DNA of 64,000 bases from JADCCX01 sp031431475 (GTDB taxonomy: Bacteria; Pseudomonadota; Alphaproteobacteria; Rhizobiales; Beijerinckiaceae). The notes below the pieces were generated by a model. The model ran no database searches. It had not been told where the DNA came from and saw only the letters and a list, made by a program, of their open reading frames with translations. The position numbers and the translations under genes are program-made. Location: the NCBI GenBank assembly GCA_031431475.1, contig JANPDL010000007.1:124001-188000 (forward strand). The letters run 5' to 3'. Below, one piece after another: positions 28,254-36,590 of the stretch (the first letter of the stretch is position 1; each line of letters begins with the position of its first letter).

Positions 28254-28655
28254 TCACCTCTCCAAGGTACCGACTGCCTTGTTAAAGACCAGCCAAGGGA
28301 GCTGGACTGGCGAGGCGATGAAAGTCAGGCCATCGTCATCTTGTTTCCAAGCCACCATGAACAACGAGGTGTTCCTGATCTCAAATGTCGGCACACCAGC
28401 AATAAATGGACCTTCACGGATGTCGCCTTGCCAGCCTAAGTCTCGGGCGATGATCTGAGCTCTGTCTCGAAATGCCTCATAGAGCGCCCATATCGCATCC
28501 CGCCGCTCAGGGTAACACCACTTATCGACCGAAGCTCTGAATTGCGCTTCGTCGCTCCAGCCCAACCATGCATCTATAGGTTCGACGCCATAAACGAAGA
28601 TATCAATAGTGATGGGTTCGGAAGTTGTCGTGGGATTCACAGGCTCGAAGCTCAT
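28254..28655 (-). CDS. Hypothetical protein in accessory patch
   Basis: A 133-residue acidic soluble protein with no recognised family. It has ITIDIFVYGVEPIDAWLGW at the start and RDRAQIIARDLGW in the middle, which suggests an alpha/beta fold, and the C-terminal SPVQLPWLVFNKAVGTLE. No signal or membrane segment. Codon use and GC are lower than the flanking core genes, in keeping with acquired DNA. It lies downstream of an immunity-like gene on the same strand and could be a second immunity protein, but this is inference from position. ATG at 28664 would add three residues. Confidence 0.6.
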   Translation of the reverse strand: MSFEPVNPTTTSEPITIDIFVYGVEPIDAWLGWSDEAQFRASVDKWCYPERRDAIWALYEAFRDRAQIIARDLGWQGDIREGPFIAGVPTFEIRNTSLFMVAWKQDDDGLTFIASPVQLPWLVFNKAVGTLER

Positions 28656-28783
28656 GACAGCCAATAAAGCATTGGGCAGCGGTCAGGACAAGGTCAGCTC
28701 ACTGTCAGAAGCGTTCAAGCCAAGCGTTGCACATCTCAAGAATTGTGAAACGACGGCGGGTCCGCCACGGGTGGTTGGCCGAA

Positions 28784-29026
28784 TTATAACTCCATCATTC
28801 GCGCCGCCTCCCGCATGGCTTCGACTGATTGCTCGTCTGCGGGAACGTCGGAGAGAGTGAACGCAGACTTCAGCCACTCGAAGGCTAGGCCAAACTCGTT
28901 ATGGTCGATAAATTTGCGAACCTGCTCAGCATGTTCGACCGCGAGGTGATGCTGTTCGGCTTTCAGAACTTGAGTGAGAAGCGCTTCTAGGCGCGCCCAA
29001 TGGGCTAGCAGCTGCTCGCGATTCAC
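28784..29026 (-). CDS. MafI-like immunity protein candidate
   Basis: An 80-residue all-helical protein. The central KFIDHNEFGLAFEWL matches the FIDHxEWGLALE motif of small immunity proteins of the MafI type, which neutralise secreted polymorphic toxins. I chose the GTG at 29026 because GGAGAGG (29031-29037) is four bases before it; an open frame continues to 29128 without conservation. No toxin gene is seen within the window, so it would be an orphan immunity gene. Low-GC surroundings and lack of core genes suggest an acquired island. Confidence 0.55.
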   Translation of the reverse strand: MNREQLLAHWARLEALLTQVLKAEQHHLAVEHAEQVRKFIDHNEFGLAFEWLKSAFTLSDVPADEQSVEAMREAARMMEL

Positions 29027-29519
29027 TTTGCCTCTCCATAACGAACCCGAGCAGAATGGACGAAACTGCATTGGCTGCAATGGCACGGAAACCGACGTTA
29101 CAGGCAGGCCTGCCATTTCACATATCAAGATTTATGCAACACTCGCCACCCTGTTGAATCTCATCACCTTCCGCGTTGCAAAAATCCGGTGCAGAAAAAC
29201 CGGCCAATCACTTCGCACCAATTTGCCTTGCGGCTCAAGAAGGTGACCGCCCCGCGTCCGCCTCTTGACATAGACTTAAATTCCTACTAAATCTCATCCC
29301 CAACGATCCGCCGCGCTTGAGCTCAGCCGCGATGGATCATCCTGATCCGGTCGCCCCAGCGCCCGGACGGCCGGGGCTTTCGTCACGACAAGCCCGTCAT
29401 GCGCCATAGACCCTCCCTTCCCGATGCTTCCCCGTGTGATGCGGCGACAGGCAGCGGGGGCCCCGGTCTCTTCTCTCGTGATCTCCCCGGTGGCGCGGCC
29501 ATGCGGGGCCATAGGTGTT
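29027..29519. other. Gene-poor stretch
   Basis: A 493-base stretch with no convincing gene. It holds AT-rich sequence around 29118-29145 (including CAAGATTTATGCAACAC, echoed by CAAGATTTTTGCACCATT at 28218) and a GC-rich hairpin-like GCCCGGACGGCCGGGGC at 29351-29367. A 37-codon minus-strand frame (29294-29404) with a purine-rich site is possible but unsupported. Confidence 0.5.
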
Positions 29520-30725
29520 TCACGCCAGCCCTTTCTTCCGGATGATGCCGACCAGTGCCGGGCGCAGGCTTTCGCGGATCATGTCAGGGACATCGACCGT
29601 CATCTCGGCGCGCACGGCAGGGGCGATCCGGCGGGCGGCTGCAAGCATTCCGCTGTCGCCATAGGCCTCACGGATGGTGGTCACGAAGCTCTCGCGCGTC
29701 AGGCTGTCTCGCGTCACGTAGCGGACGGCGCCAGTACGCGAAGCCCGTTCGGCGTGGAAGAGCTGTTCGAAGTGCTGCGGAAAGGCCATCTGAGGCAGGC
29801 CGGCGGCCAGGCCGAGGGTCATTGTCGCGGGCTGCCCGTAGAGAACCATCAGGCGGCTGCGCCGGGCTATGTCGTCGGATTCAAGCGGATTGTCTTCGAC
29901 GAGAATCCCCTTTGCCCTCAGCCCCGCCGTACGCTCCGCATCCAGCCAGGGGATGTAGGCCCTCACAGGTGCCCCAAGCTCGGTCAGCGCATCCAGCATG
30001 AAGGAAGGATCGGCGGCGATATGCGAAAGATAGACGAATATCTCATTGCCCGATCCGGCCATCTCCCGACCATAGGTCGAGGGGCGCGGCAACAGCGGTT
30101 CGGTCCTGATGCCCTCGTAGGGATCGAGAGAGTTGAGCCCGCGCGGCAGCTTGACGGCGCAATCATACATGTCAGGAAGGTGGCGCAGCGGTTCCATGCC
30201 GCGGATGGTGCAGACCGCGTTGATCGATGCCATCAGCCGCTCTTCATCAGCGAAAGTCGCGGCATCCCGGCTCATCAGTGCGGGAAAGTGTGCAAGGCCA
30301 TCGGGCGGCACGCTGTAACTCGTCCCGGTCACGGCAACAGGCACGCCAAGAGTTCGTGCGGCCAGCATGGCGCGGGGCGCGTAATCACTCACTACCAGGT
30401 CGATCTTCCGGGAAATGATCACAGACCGCCACCAGAGCATAGCCTGCGCAAGCACATCTGGCCGGTCGAGCGCGCAGGACGCAAGGAAGTTCGCCCAGCT
30501 CCAGTTGCGTTCGTCCGCCCAGTCCGGCTTCGGCCTCTTGCGCACGATCATGCCGGGGCAACGGAACACTGCATCGCAAACCGGTTCAAGAACCTCGAGC
30601 GGCTGTTCCAGATAATAGCAGCCGTCGAACGAGAATGCGGAACCAAGCGCTTCTGCGATGGATCTGAGATTGCCGACATGGCCGAGTCCGGTTCCGCCCT
30701 CGCAGGCGAGAAGAATGCGGATCAA
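29520..30725 (-). CDS. GT-B fold glycosyltransferase (UGT/MGT-like)
   Basis: A ~401-residue cytosolic glycosyltransferase of the UDP-glycosyltransferase/MGT kind. The N-terminal domain opens with LLACEGGTGLGHVGNL, the acceptor-side Rossmann start, and the C-terminal half has YLSHIAADPS and a PQMAFPQHFEQLFHA stretch that matches the nucleotide-sugar binding region, with the catalytic-loop histidine and QPATMTLGLAAGLP. The acceptor is unknown. The TTG at 30725 is the likely start because the frame further upstream overlaps the barrel gene and is not conserved; this remains uncertain. It is 25 bases from the upstream outer-membrane gene. Confidence 0.75.
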   Translation of the reverse strand: MIRILLACEGGTGLGHVGNLRSIAEALGSAFSFDGCYYLEQPLEVLEPVCDAVFRCPGMIVRKRPKPDWADERNWSWANFLASCALDRPDVLAQAMLWWRSVIISRKIDLVVSDYAPRAMLAARTLGVPVAVTGTSYSVPPDGLAHFPALMSRDAATFADEERLMASINAVCTIRGMEPLRHLPDMYDCAVKLPRGLNSLDPYEGIRTEPLLPRPSTYGREMAGSGNEIFVYLSHIAADPSFMLDALTELGAPVRAYIPWLDAERTAGLRAKGILVEDNPLESDDIARRSRLMVLYGQPATMTLGLAAGLPQMAFPQHFEQLFHAERASRTGAVRYVTRDSLTRESFVTTIREAYGDSGMLAAARRIAPAVRAEMTVDVPDMIRESLRPALVGIIRKKGLA

Positions 30726-30750
30726 GCCCGGCCCAGCCGAGACTGTATCA

Positions 30751-31767
30751 TCAAGTGTAGTTACAATAGGGCTGGGGCTGGCAAAGCGGAGGCGGAGGCG
30801 GGGCAGCGCCCGGTACGCCAATCAGCTTCTTGCCTTTGCTGCCGCCCGTACCCGAACCGCCGTTATTAACGCCGCCGCTGAACATGTCGTCCAGCAACCG
30901 GTTGGGCGGATCATCCTCGCGGTGGCGGCGGATCAGCGTCTTGTCCTTCTGGCCAAAGTAGAAGGTTAACCCGCCGAATATGGCGCGGTTGTTGCGGTCC
31001 CCGATGCGGCCTTCGACAAAGACCGCTGCGGCAGTGCCGCCGCCAAGCGGGAACAGGTATTCTGTCGCAACCGCAGCCATGTGCTGTCCACCGGAGAGAC
31101 GGTGGCCTACTGAAACCCGCCAGTTATCAATGGGGTAATAGGAGATATCAACAGCATCGAAGAAGCGGTTGGTCGTGGTGCCAACGGCAAAAAAGTTCTG
31201 GCCGCCGAAAGTGCCGACAAAGCCGAAGCCGCCGGTCCGGGTCTGCTCCCAGCCAGCGACACCCGAGATCGTGAATCGTCCGAAATAGGCCTCTGCCTCA
31301 AGGCCGGCCTTGTAGCGGTTGGCCCCGCCGAAGGCATTGCTGCGGGTGGCCGAGCCGTACAGTCCGATCAGGCCGACAGCCGGATCGCGCGAGAAGAGAT
31401 GCACCGCACCGCCGCCGAAGAAAGCCCCGCGCGCGCTGGACGCAAGCCCGTCAATTTGAACGCCGAAGCGCTGGCCAAGCGGGGCTGACAGCGATCCTGC
31501 GGCCCCGAAGAGAGCCTGCGAGCGGTTCGGCCGCTGGAAACCGAACCCCGGAAGGCCGGGAGGCGCAAAAATCGTGCGGTTGTCATTATCGATCCAGCCG
31601 CCGAAGCCGCTGAGCTTGCCATTGATGCCGTCCACGGCCGGGAGTTGCGTGAAGACGGGCAACACAGGGTCGGACTTGCGGGGAAGTGCGTCCGCCGCAA
31701 ACGCTGGCTTTCCTGCCAGAATGAGGCAGAGGGCTGTACCGCAGAGCAATCGGGCTGAGAGTGTCAT
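30751..31767 (-). CDS. Putative outer-membrane beta-barrel protein
   Basis: A 338-residue protein with a signal peptide (about 1-24, cleavage after PAFA). Glycine- and aromatic-rich alternating segments from about 50 to 270 (GFGGWIDNDNRT, LIGLYGSATRS, GVAGWEQTR, VGHRLSGGQH) are typical of outer-membrane barrels. After GLTFYFGQKD the barrel ends and an acidic-then-glycine tail leads to a proline run and CNYT. Its function is unknown. It is upstream of the glycosyltransferase in a two-gene unit, which suggests a surface glycan or pigment role, but that is inference. Confidence 0.7.
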   Translation of the reverse strand: MTLSARLLCGTALCLILAGKPAFAADALPRKSDPVLPVFTQLPAVDGINGKLSGFGGWIDNDNRTIFAPPGLPGFGFQRPNRSQALFGAAGSLSAPLGQRFGVQIDGLASSARGAFFGGGAVHLFSRDPAVGLIGLYGSATRSNAFGGANRYKAGLEAEAYFGRFTISGVAGWEQTRTGGFGFVGTFGGQNFFAVGTTTNRFFDAVDISYYPIDNWRVSVGHRLSGGQHMAAVATEYLFPLGGGTAAAVFVEGRIGDRNNRAIFGGLTFYFGQKDKTLIRRHREDDPPNRLLDDMFSGGVNNGGSGTGGSKGKKLIGVPGAAPPPPPLCQPQPYCNYT

Positions 31768-31943
31768 GGGATCAATCCAGATTTTAATTTCTGTTTAACT
31801 TATTCTATCTGCGTGGCTTTTGGTCAATGGGATGGTGAGTTTCCAAAGCTGATACCGGATGACAGGGTGAATTTTGACACATTTTCGCCTTATTATTTGC
31901 ACTGCTGCGTTTGAATTGTTAGGCCTGCTCATTCCCGGTTGCA

Positions 31944-31975
31944 AAAATGCCGCTGAATTGCTTCAGCGGCATTTT
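31944..31975. terminator. Bidirectional hairpin terminator
   Basis: A perfect 14-bp stem, AAAATGCCGCTGAA with its complement around a TTGC loop, flanked by A and T runs. It is 26 bases past the terC stop and could also stop transcription toward the barrel gene. Confidence 0.85.
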
Positions 31976-32000
31976 CTGAGTTGTACCCGTACTGCCGGAA

Positions 32001-33020
32001 TCAGATCGCAGCGTCCGCTTTCGGGTGCTTGTCTTCTCCCCGCGTCTTCCAGAGCGAGTAGACAATACCGCCCGCGATCAGCGCTACGGTCACGCCAAGC
32101 GAGATCGCCGGATCAAGCTTGCCGACAAGCTGGTTCCAGAAGATCTTGAGCCCGATGAACACCAGCACCAGGGCGAGCGCATATTTCAGATAATGGAAGC
32201 GATGCACCATCGCGGCCAGTGCGAAATACAGCGCCCGCAAGCCGAGGATCGCCATGATGTTCGCGGTGTAGACAATAAACGTGTCCGTCGTGATCGCGAA
32301 GATCGCTGGCACGCTGTCCACTGCGAAGATGATATCCGCAACATTGATCACGGCGAGCGCGAGAAAAAGCGGCGTTGCCCACAGCACCAGTTTGCCTGTG
32401 GCAGGATCGGGCTGGCGCACGAAGAACTTCTGGTCATGCAGTTCATCCGTCACGCGCATCCGCTTTTTGAAGAACGTGACGACAGGATTCTTCGACATGT
32501 CCGGGTCACCTTCCGGAACAATCATCATCTTGATGCCCGTGCCGATAAGGAACGCACCGAAGATATAAAGGACCCAACTGTAACGCTCGACAAGCTCTGC
32601 GCCGATGGCAATCATCAGGCCGCGCAGGATGATGACGGCGAGAATGCCCCATACCAGTGCGCGGTACTGATATTTCCGCGGAATGGCGAAGAAGCCGAAA
32701 ATCAGCGAAATGACGAAGACATTGTCGATAGACAGCGCCTTCTCAATGAAGAAACCGGTGAAGAAGGCAATGCCGGCATGCACGCCGTCCGAGGTCTTGA
32801 GCGCGCCTGAGGTATAGGCCCACCAGACGGCGACACCGTAGGCGCAGGACACAGCGAAATAGAATGCGGAAAGCCACAGGCTTTCGGAAATGCCCATTTC
32901 CTTGTCGTCCTTGTGCCAGATGCCAAGGTCAAACGCGAGCAGGGCGATGACGAGAGTGAAGAAGCCGATCCACATCCAGACCGGTTTATCGAGCCATTCA
33001 GAGAGAAAATATTCGGGCAT
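32001..33020 (-). CDS. TerC-family membrane protein
   Basis: A 339-residue inner-membrane protein of the TerC/Alx family, with about nine transmembrane segments and the family signatures LLAFDLGIWHKDDKEM, SIDNVFVISLIF, and AVDSVPAIFAITTDTFIVYT. Family members take part in manganese or tellurite tolerance and alkaline response, probably as cation transporters or as metal loaders for exported enzymes. ATG at 33020 gives the standard start; the frame runs 16 codons upstream without conservation. Its long leader forms strong hairpins. Confidence 0.93.
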   Translation of the reverse strand: MPEYFLSEWLDKPVWMWIGFFTLVIALLAFDLGIWHKDDKEMGISESLWLSAFYFAVSCAYGVAVWWAYTSGALKTSDGVHAGIAFFTGFFIEKALSIDNVFVISLIFGFFAIPRKYQYRALVWGILAVIILRGLMIAIGAELVERYSWVLYIFGAFLIGTGIKMMIVPEGDPDMSKNPVVTFFKKRMRVTDELHDQKFFVRQPDPATGKLVLWATPLFLALAVINVADIIFAVDSVPAIFAITTDTFIVYTANIMAILGLRALYFALAAMVHRFHYLKYALALVLVFIGLKIFWNQLVGKLDPAISLGVTVALIAGGIVYSLWKTRGEDKHPKADAAI

Positions 33021-33084
33021 GTTGCCATCCTTGAGGACAGCCTGGCATTCGCTCAAAGTGGTGCGCATTGAAAAACGCGCATAT

Positions 33085-33200
33085 GCTTTGAAAGTCAGCC
33101 GGGCCTGGTTTCACAACGTCAGTTCCGACATCACGCGCAGGAAAGCGCGTCAGAGGGGCCCGGTAAAGACCAGCTTGAAATAGGGTTGGATTGCATCACT
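33085..33200 (-). promoter_or_regulatory. Structured leader of terC
   Basis: In the leader, CCGGGCC pairs with a later GGCCCGG to enclose about 55 bases, within which ACGCGC-TTTCCT-GCGCGT forms an inner hairpin. TerC genes are sometimes controlled by the yybP-ykoY Mn2+ riboswitch, but the GGGGAGUAGC-type core of that aptamer is not visible. A regulatory role is unproven. Confidence 0.35.
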
Positions 33201-33287
33201 TCAAGGGGCGTGAGAAAATGATTGATCTGATGTCAGTTCAGTCATTATCCTGTTCGTGTGGGTGAGCAGCACTTCTGAAAGATTGCT

Positions 33288-34532
33288 ATGTCCGCAAGCA
33301 GCAATGGTTCAATCCCCGAGACTGCCAAGGCGGACATGTTGCCACTCGTCGTGGTGCCGCGCGGAGCGGAAGCTGTCACGACGATCCCGTCCTCGCCAGC
33401 CTGGCGCGTGTTCCGTGTTGTCCGCTTCGTGCCCCTGGTCATGGCGCTCGTCGCGCTGGGCGGCTTAATCGGGCTCTATTTTCAGCCGCCCGGCTTGCAG
33501 AAGCTGATGGCTCTACTCAACCTTCAGCCCGGCGGTGGCACATCGACGCCGATCGCAGTGGCTGTCGGCACAGGCGCGCGCCCCGACGCAGCGCCAGCGG
33601 TTCCCCGGTTTGTGGTCGGCCTGGGGAAGCTCCTGCCAGAGGGTGAAGTGGTCACGGTGGCCCCGCCGTTCGGCGCGGGTGATGCAAGGCTGGCTTCCCT
33701 CAAGGTGAATGAAGGCGAACGCGTCGAGAAAGGCGTGGTGCTGGCAGTGCTCGACAACGAGCAGCAACTCCTTGCGACTGCAGATTCCGCCCGAGCAACC
33801 ATCGCCTCGCGTGAGGCCGCGCTGGCGCAGGTGAAAGCGGCTACCGCCGCCAGCCATGGTGAAGCGCGCGCTGCTCTTTCGCGCGCCGAAGCTTCAGCCC
33901 AGAATACCGCCCGGGAATTCGAACGCGCAGATGAGCTGCGACGTCGCGGCTTCGCAGCCGAACAGACCTATGATCAGCGCCGGACCGCGCGTAACGAGGC
34001 CGAGCGTGAGGTGCAGCGCCTGACAGCCACTTTGTCCCGTTATAGTGGTGAGATCGAGACCCAGCCAGACGTCGTCGTGGCCGCCCGCAGCCTCGATGCG
34101 GCGAAGGTCGATCTCGCCCGCGCCATGGCGGATATGGACAAGGCCTATGTGCGCGCACCGCTCGCCAGCACGGTGCTCACCATCCATGTACAGCCCGGCG
34201 AGAAGCCCGGCGCTCAGGGCATCATGAACCTCGGCGACATCGAGCACATGAAGGTTGATGTGGAGGTTTATCAGAGCCTGATCGGTCGTGTCGCTGTCGG
34301 CGATCTCGTCGAGGTCGGCGCCGAAGCGCTGCCGCGCCCGCTGAAAGGATCCGTCACACGCATCGGCCTTGAGGTGGGCCGCCAGACTCTGATGGACGCC
34401 AGTCCGGCCGCCAATACGGATGCCCGCGTGATCAAGGTGAACGTGGCGCTTGAGCCGGAATCCGCCAAACTGGCCAGGCGCTTCACCAACTTGCAGGTCA
34501 CGGCGCGCATCATGGTGAGGAACGAACCTTGA
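33288..34532 (+). CDS. Membrane-fusion protein (DevB/HlyD type)
   Basis: A 414-residue periplasmic adaptor that would link the following ABC permease to an outer-membrane channel. It has a cytosolic start, one transmembrane helix at about 48-66, a lipoyl half-motif (GEVVTVAPPFGAGDARLASLKVN), a long coiled coil (about 160-260), the second lipoyl half (AYVRAPLASTVLTIHVQPG-like) and a beta-barrel region ending NLQVTARIMVRN. The DevB layout with devC and devA downstream matches heterocyst-type glycolipid exporters and similar systems. No TolC-like gene is adjacent. Confidence 0.9.
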   Translation: MSASSNGSIPETAKADMLPLVVVPRGAEAVTTIPSSPAWRVFRVVRFVPLVMALVALGGLIGLYFQPPGLQKLMALLNLQPGGGTSTPIAVAVGTGARPDAAPAVPRFVVGLGKLLPEGEVVTVAPPFGAGDARLASLKVNEGERVEKGVVLAVLDNEQQLLATADSARATIASREAALAQVKAATAASHGEARAALSRAEASAQNTAREFERADELRRRGFAAEQTYDQRRTARNEAEREVQRLTATLSRYSGEIETQPDVVVAARSLDAAKVDLARAMADMDKAYVRAPLASTVLTIHVQPGEKPGAQGIMNLGDIEHMKVDVEVYQSLIGRVAVGDLVEVGAEALPRPLKGSVTRIGLEVGRQTLMDASPAANTDARVIKVNVALEPESAKLARRFTNLQVTARIMVRNEP

Positions 34533-35704
34533 CGCGACTGCTGGAGCAGTTGCTCGGTCGCCTGCCAATCGGATGGCTGCAACTCATCCATAGCAAGACG
34601 CGGCTTGCCGCAGCGCTGGCGGGCGTAGCTTTCGCCAACATGCTGGTCCTCATGCAACTCGGCTTCCTTGGCGCTATGGTCGGCAGCATCAAGCTGCCCT
34701 ATGACGAGTTTAACGCCGACATCATGATTTCAGCCTCTGACATGAATACGCTGGCTGACGGCAGTCCTCTGCCCCGCCAGCGCATGTTCGAAGCCCTATC
34801 GGTGGAGGGAGTGGCCAGCGCGACCCCGCTTTATTACGGCAAGATTGACTGGAAGCAGCCCGATGGCACGATTCGCGGCCTGGACACTTTTGGCATCGAT
34901 CCCGGCAGCCGTGCTTTCCGCACGCCGGCGATCAACGAGCGGCTGGGCGACATCGCCAACTCCGACGTTGCGCTGATCGACTCGAAGACGCGCAATGTGC
35001 CGAAAGAGGTCTTCCGGCAGATCGCCGCAGGCAAACCCTACGTGTTCGAGGTCAAGGGGCGCACGTTGACTGTGGCCGGCACGTTCGTCATCGGCGGCGG
35101 ATTCTCGGCGGATGGCTATCTCGTCGTCTCGGACCAGACTTTCCTGAAGCTTTTCCCGCAACGCGCCTCGGGGGCGCCGAACCACATTCTGGTGACGCTA
35201 GAGCCGGGTGCGAATGCCGCGCGCGTGGTGCAGCAACTGCGGACGATGCTTCCGGCCTATGACACAATTGTCCGGACCGTGGCGGAGACGGTCGCCACGG
35301 ACCAGAGCTTCCAGACGACGCAGAAGCCGGTGGGGCTTGTCTTCGGTTTCGGCGTGGTGATCGGAGTGCTGGTCGGTATGATTGTTGTTTATCAGGTGTT
35401 GTCGACCGACGTCGCCGATCACATCAAGGAATACGCGACCTTCAAGGCCGTCGGCTATGGCCAGCGGTTCTTCCTCGGCATCATCTTTGAAGAGGCACTG
35501 ATACTGGCCATTCTCGGTTTCATCCCTGGAATGATCATCTCGATCATCCTTTATGCAATGGTCTCCTCTGCGACGGGACTGCCGCTGGTGATGACCCTCG
35601 CACGCGGGATCACTGTCCTGGCCGGAACCATCGCGATGTGCGTCGTATCCGGCACCGTCGCTACCCGAAAGCTCGCCCGAGCCAATCCCGCCGATCTTTT
35701 CTGA
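34529..35704 (+). CDS. ABC exporter permease (DevC type)
   Basis: A 391-residue permease of the MacB/LolC/DevC group: one N-terminal transmembrane segment, a large periplasmic domain (about 55-280) and three C-terminal helices with PVGLVFGFGVVIGVLVGMIV and ATRKLARANPADLF. The N-terminus MTRLLEQLLGRLPIGWLQL and SKTRLAAALAGVAFAN is typical of DevC. Start is TTG overlapping the membrane-fusion stop by four bases. With DevB and DevA it makes a tripartite exporter of lipids or glycolipids; the substrate here is unknown. Confidence 0.92.
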   Translation: MTRLLEQLLGRLPIGWLQLIHSKTRLAAALAGVAFANMLVLMQLGFLGAMVGSIKLPYDEFNADIMISASDMNTLADGSPLPRQRMFEALSVEGVASATPLYYGKIDWKQPDGTIRGLDTFGIDPGSRAFRTPAINERLGDIANSDVALIDSKTRNVPKEVFRQIAAGKPYVFEVKGRTLTVAGTFVIGGGFSADGYLVVSDQTFLKLFPQRASGAPNHILVTLEPGANAARVVQQLRTMLPAYDTIVRTVAETVATDQSFQTTQKPVGLVFGFGVVIGVLVGMIVVYQVLSTDVADHIKEYATFKAVGYGQRFFLGIIFEEALILAILGFIPGMIISIILYAMVSSATGLPLVMTLARGITVLAGTIAMCVVSGTVATRKLARANPADLF

Positions 35705-35713
35705 GAGTGCTTG

Positions 35714-36478
35714 ATGACGACCTCGCCAGCCACTTCTGCGCACCCAGATCGCGGCTTGCCCATGCCAATCATGGTGCAGGGTCTGAGCCACTGGTTCGGT
35801 GAGGGCGAGGCCAGGAAGCAGGCCCTCTTCGACATTGATCTTGCCATCGAGCGCGGCAAGCTGACCATCCTGCTCGGCGCTTCTGGCTCGGGCAAGACGA
35901 CGCTGCTCACGCTGATCGGCTGTCTGCGCCGTCTGCAGCACGGCAGCGTTCACCTGCTTGGTACGGAACTTTCCGGTGCGGATGAGGATGTGCTGGTGCA
36001 GTGCCGCCGCAGGCTCGGCTTCATCTTCCAGGCGCACAACCTGCATGAGAGTCTGACTGCCATGCAAAATGTCCGTATGGGCCTTGAGGTTCATGGGCCG
36101 GTTGCAACGGCGCATTGGCGCGAGGCGGCGACCCATCTCCTCGCCCTGCTTGGCCTTGGCGAGCGGCTCGAGTACCTGCCGGGCAATCTCTCCGGTGGCC
36201 AGAAGCAGCGCGTCGCTGTTGCCCGGGCGCTGGTCGGCAATCCTGAAATCATCTTTGCCGACGAGCCGACGGCGGCTCTCGACAAGGAGAGTGCCATCAC
36301 CGTGGTCAGCTTGCTGAAACGTCTTGGCCGCGAGCGGGGAACAACAACGCTGATGGTGACGCATGATGCCAAGATCATGGATCTCGCCGACCGGATCGTC
36401 ACTCTTGAGGAGGGGCGGATCGTCAAGGACACGGTGCCGATCACGCTACTGCAGCAGGCCGCCGGTCAAAACCTGTGA
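35714..36478 (+). CDS. ABC exporter ATPase (DevA type)
   Basis: The 254-residue ATPase of the DevBCA-type exporter. Walker A GASGSGKTT (about 55), signature LSGGQKQR (about 160), Walker B IIFADEPTAALD and H-loop VTHD are intact. HWFGEGEARKQAL replaces the usual MacB-like start, as in DevA. Ten bases separate it from devC. The ending is followed by its own apparent break before the importer genes. A TTG three bases upstream is an alternative start. Confidence 0.94.
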   Translation: MTTSPATSAHPDRGLPMPIMVQGLSHWFGEGEARKQALFDIDLAIERGKLTILLGASGSGKTTLLTLIGCLRRLQHGSVHLLGTELSGADEDVLVQCRRRLGFIFQAHNLHESLTAMQNVRMGLEVHGPVATAHWREAATHLLALLGLGERLEYLPGNLSGGQKQRVAVARALVGNPEIIFADEPTAALDKESAITVVSLLKRLGRERGTTTLMVTHDAKIMDLADRIVTLEEGRIVKDTVPITLLQQAAGQNL

Positions 36479-36590
36479 TCCGCCTCACGATGGCGTGATT
36501 TTTGCGTCATTTTCAACAGGCTAGCCATTGCCCGTTCATGCGCTAGATACTATCGCCATTCAGACGTATTGTTTCAGGAGGAACCATCCC

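Noticed and set aside
29294..29404. 37-codon minus-strand frame with a purine-rich site
   Set aside because: No family-like features, arginine/proline rich, and partly made of a GC-rich hairpin.
33085..33200. yybP-ykoY riboswitch before terC
   Set aside because: The GGGGAGUAGC-type core is not found, so I list only a structured leader.
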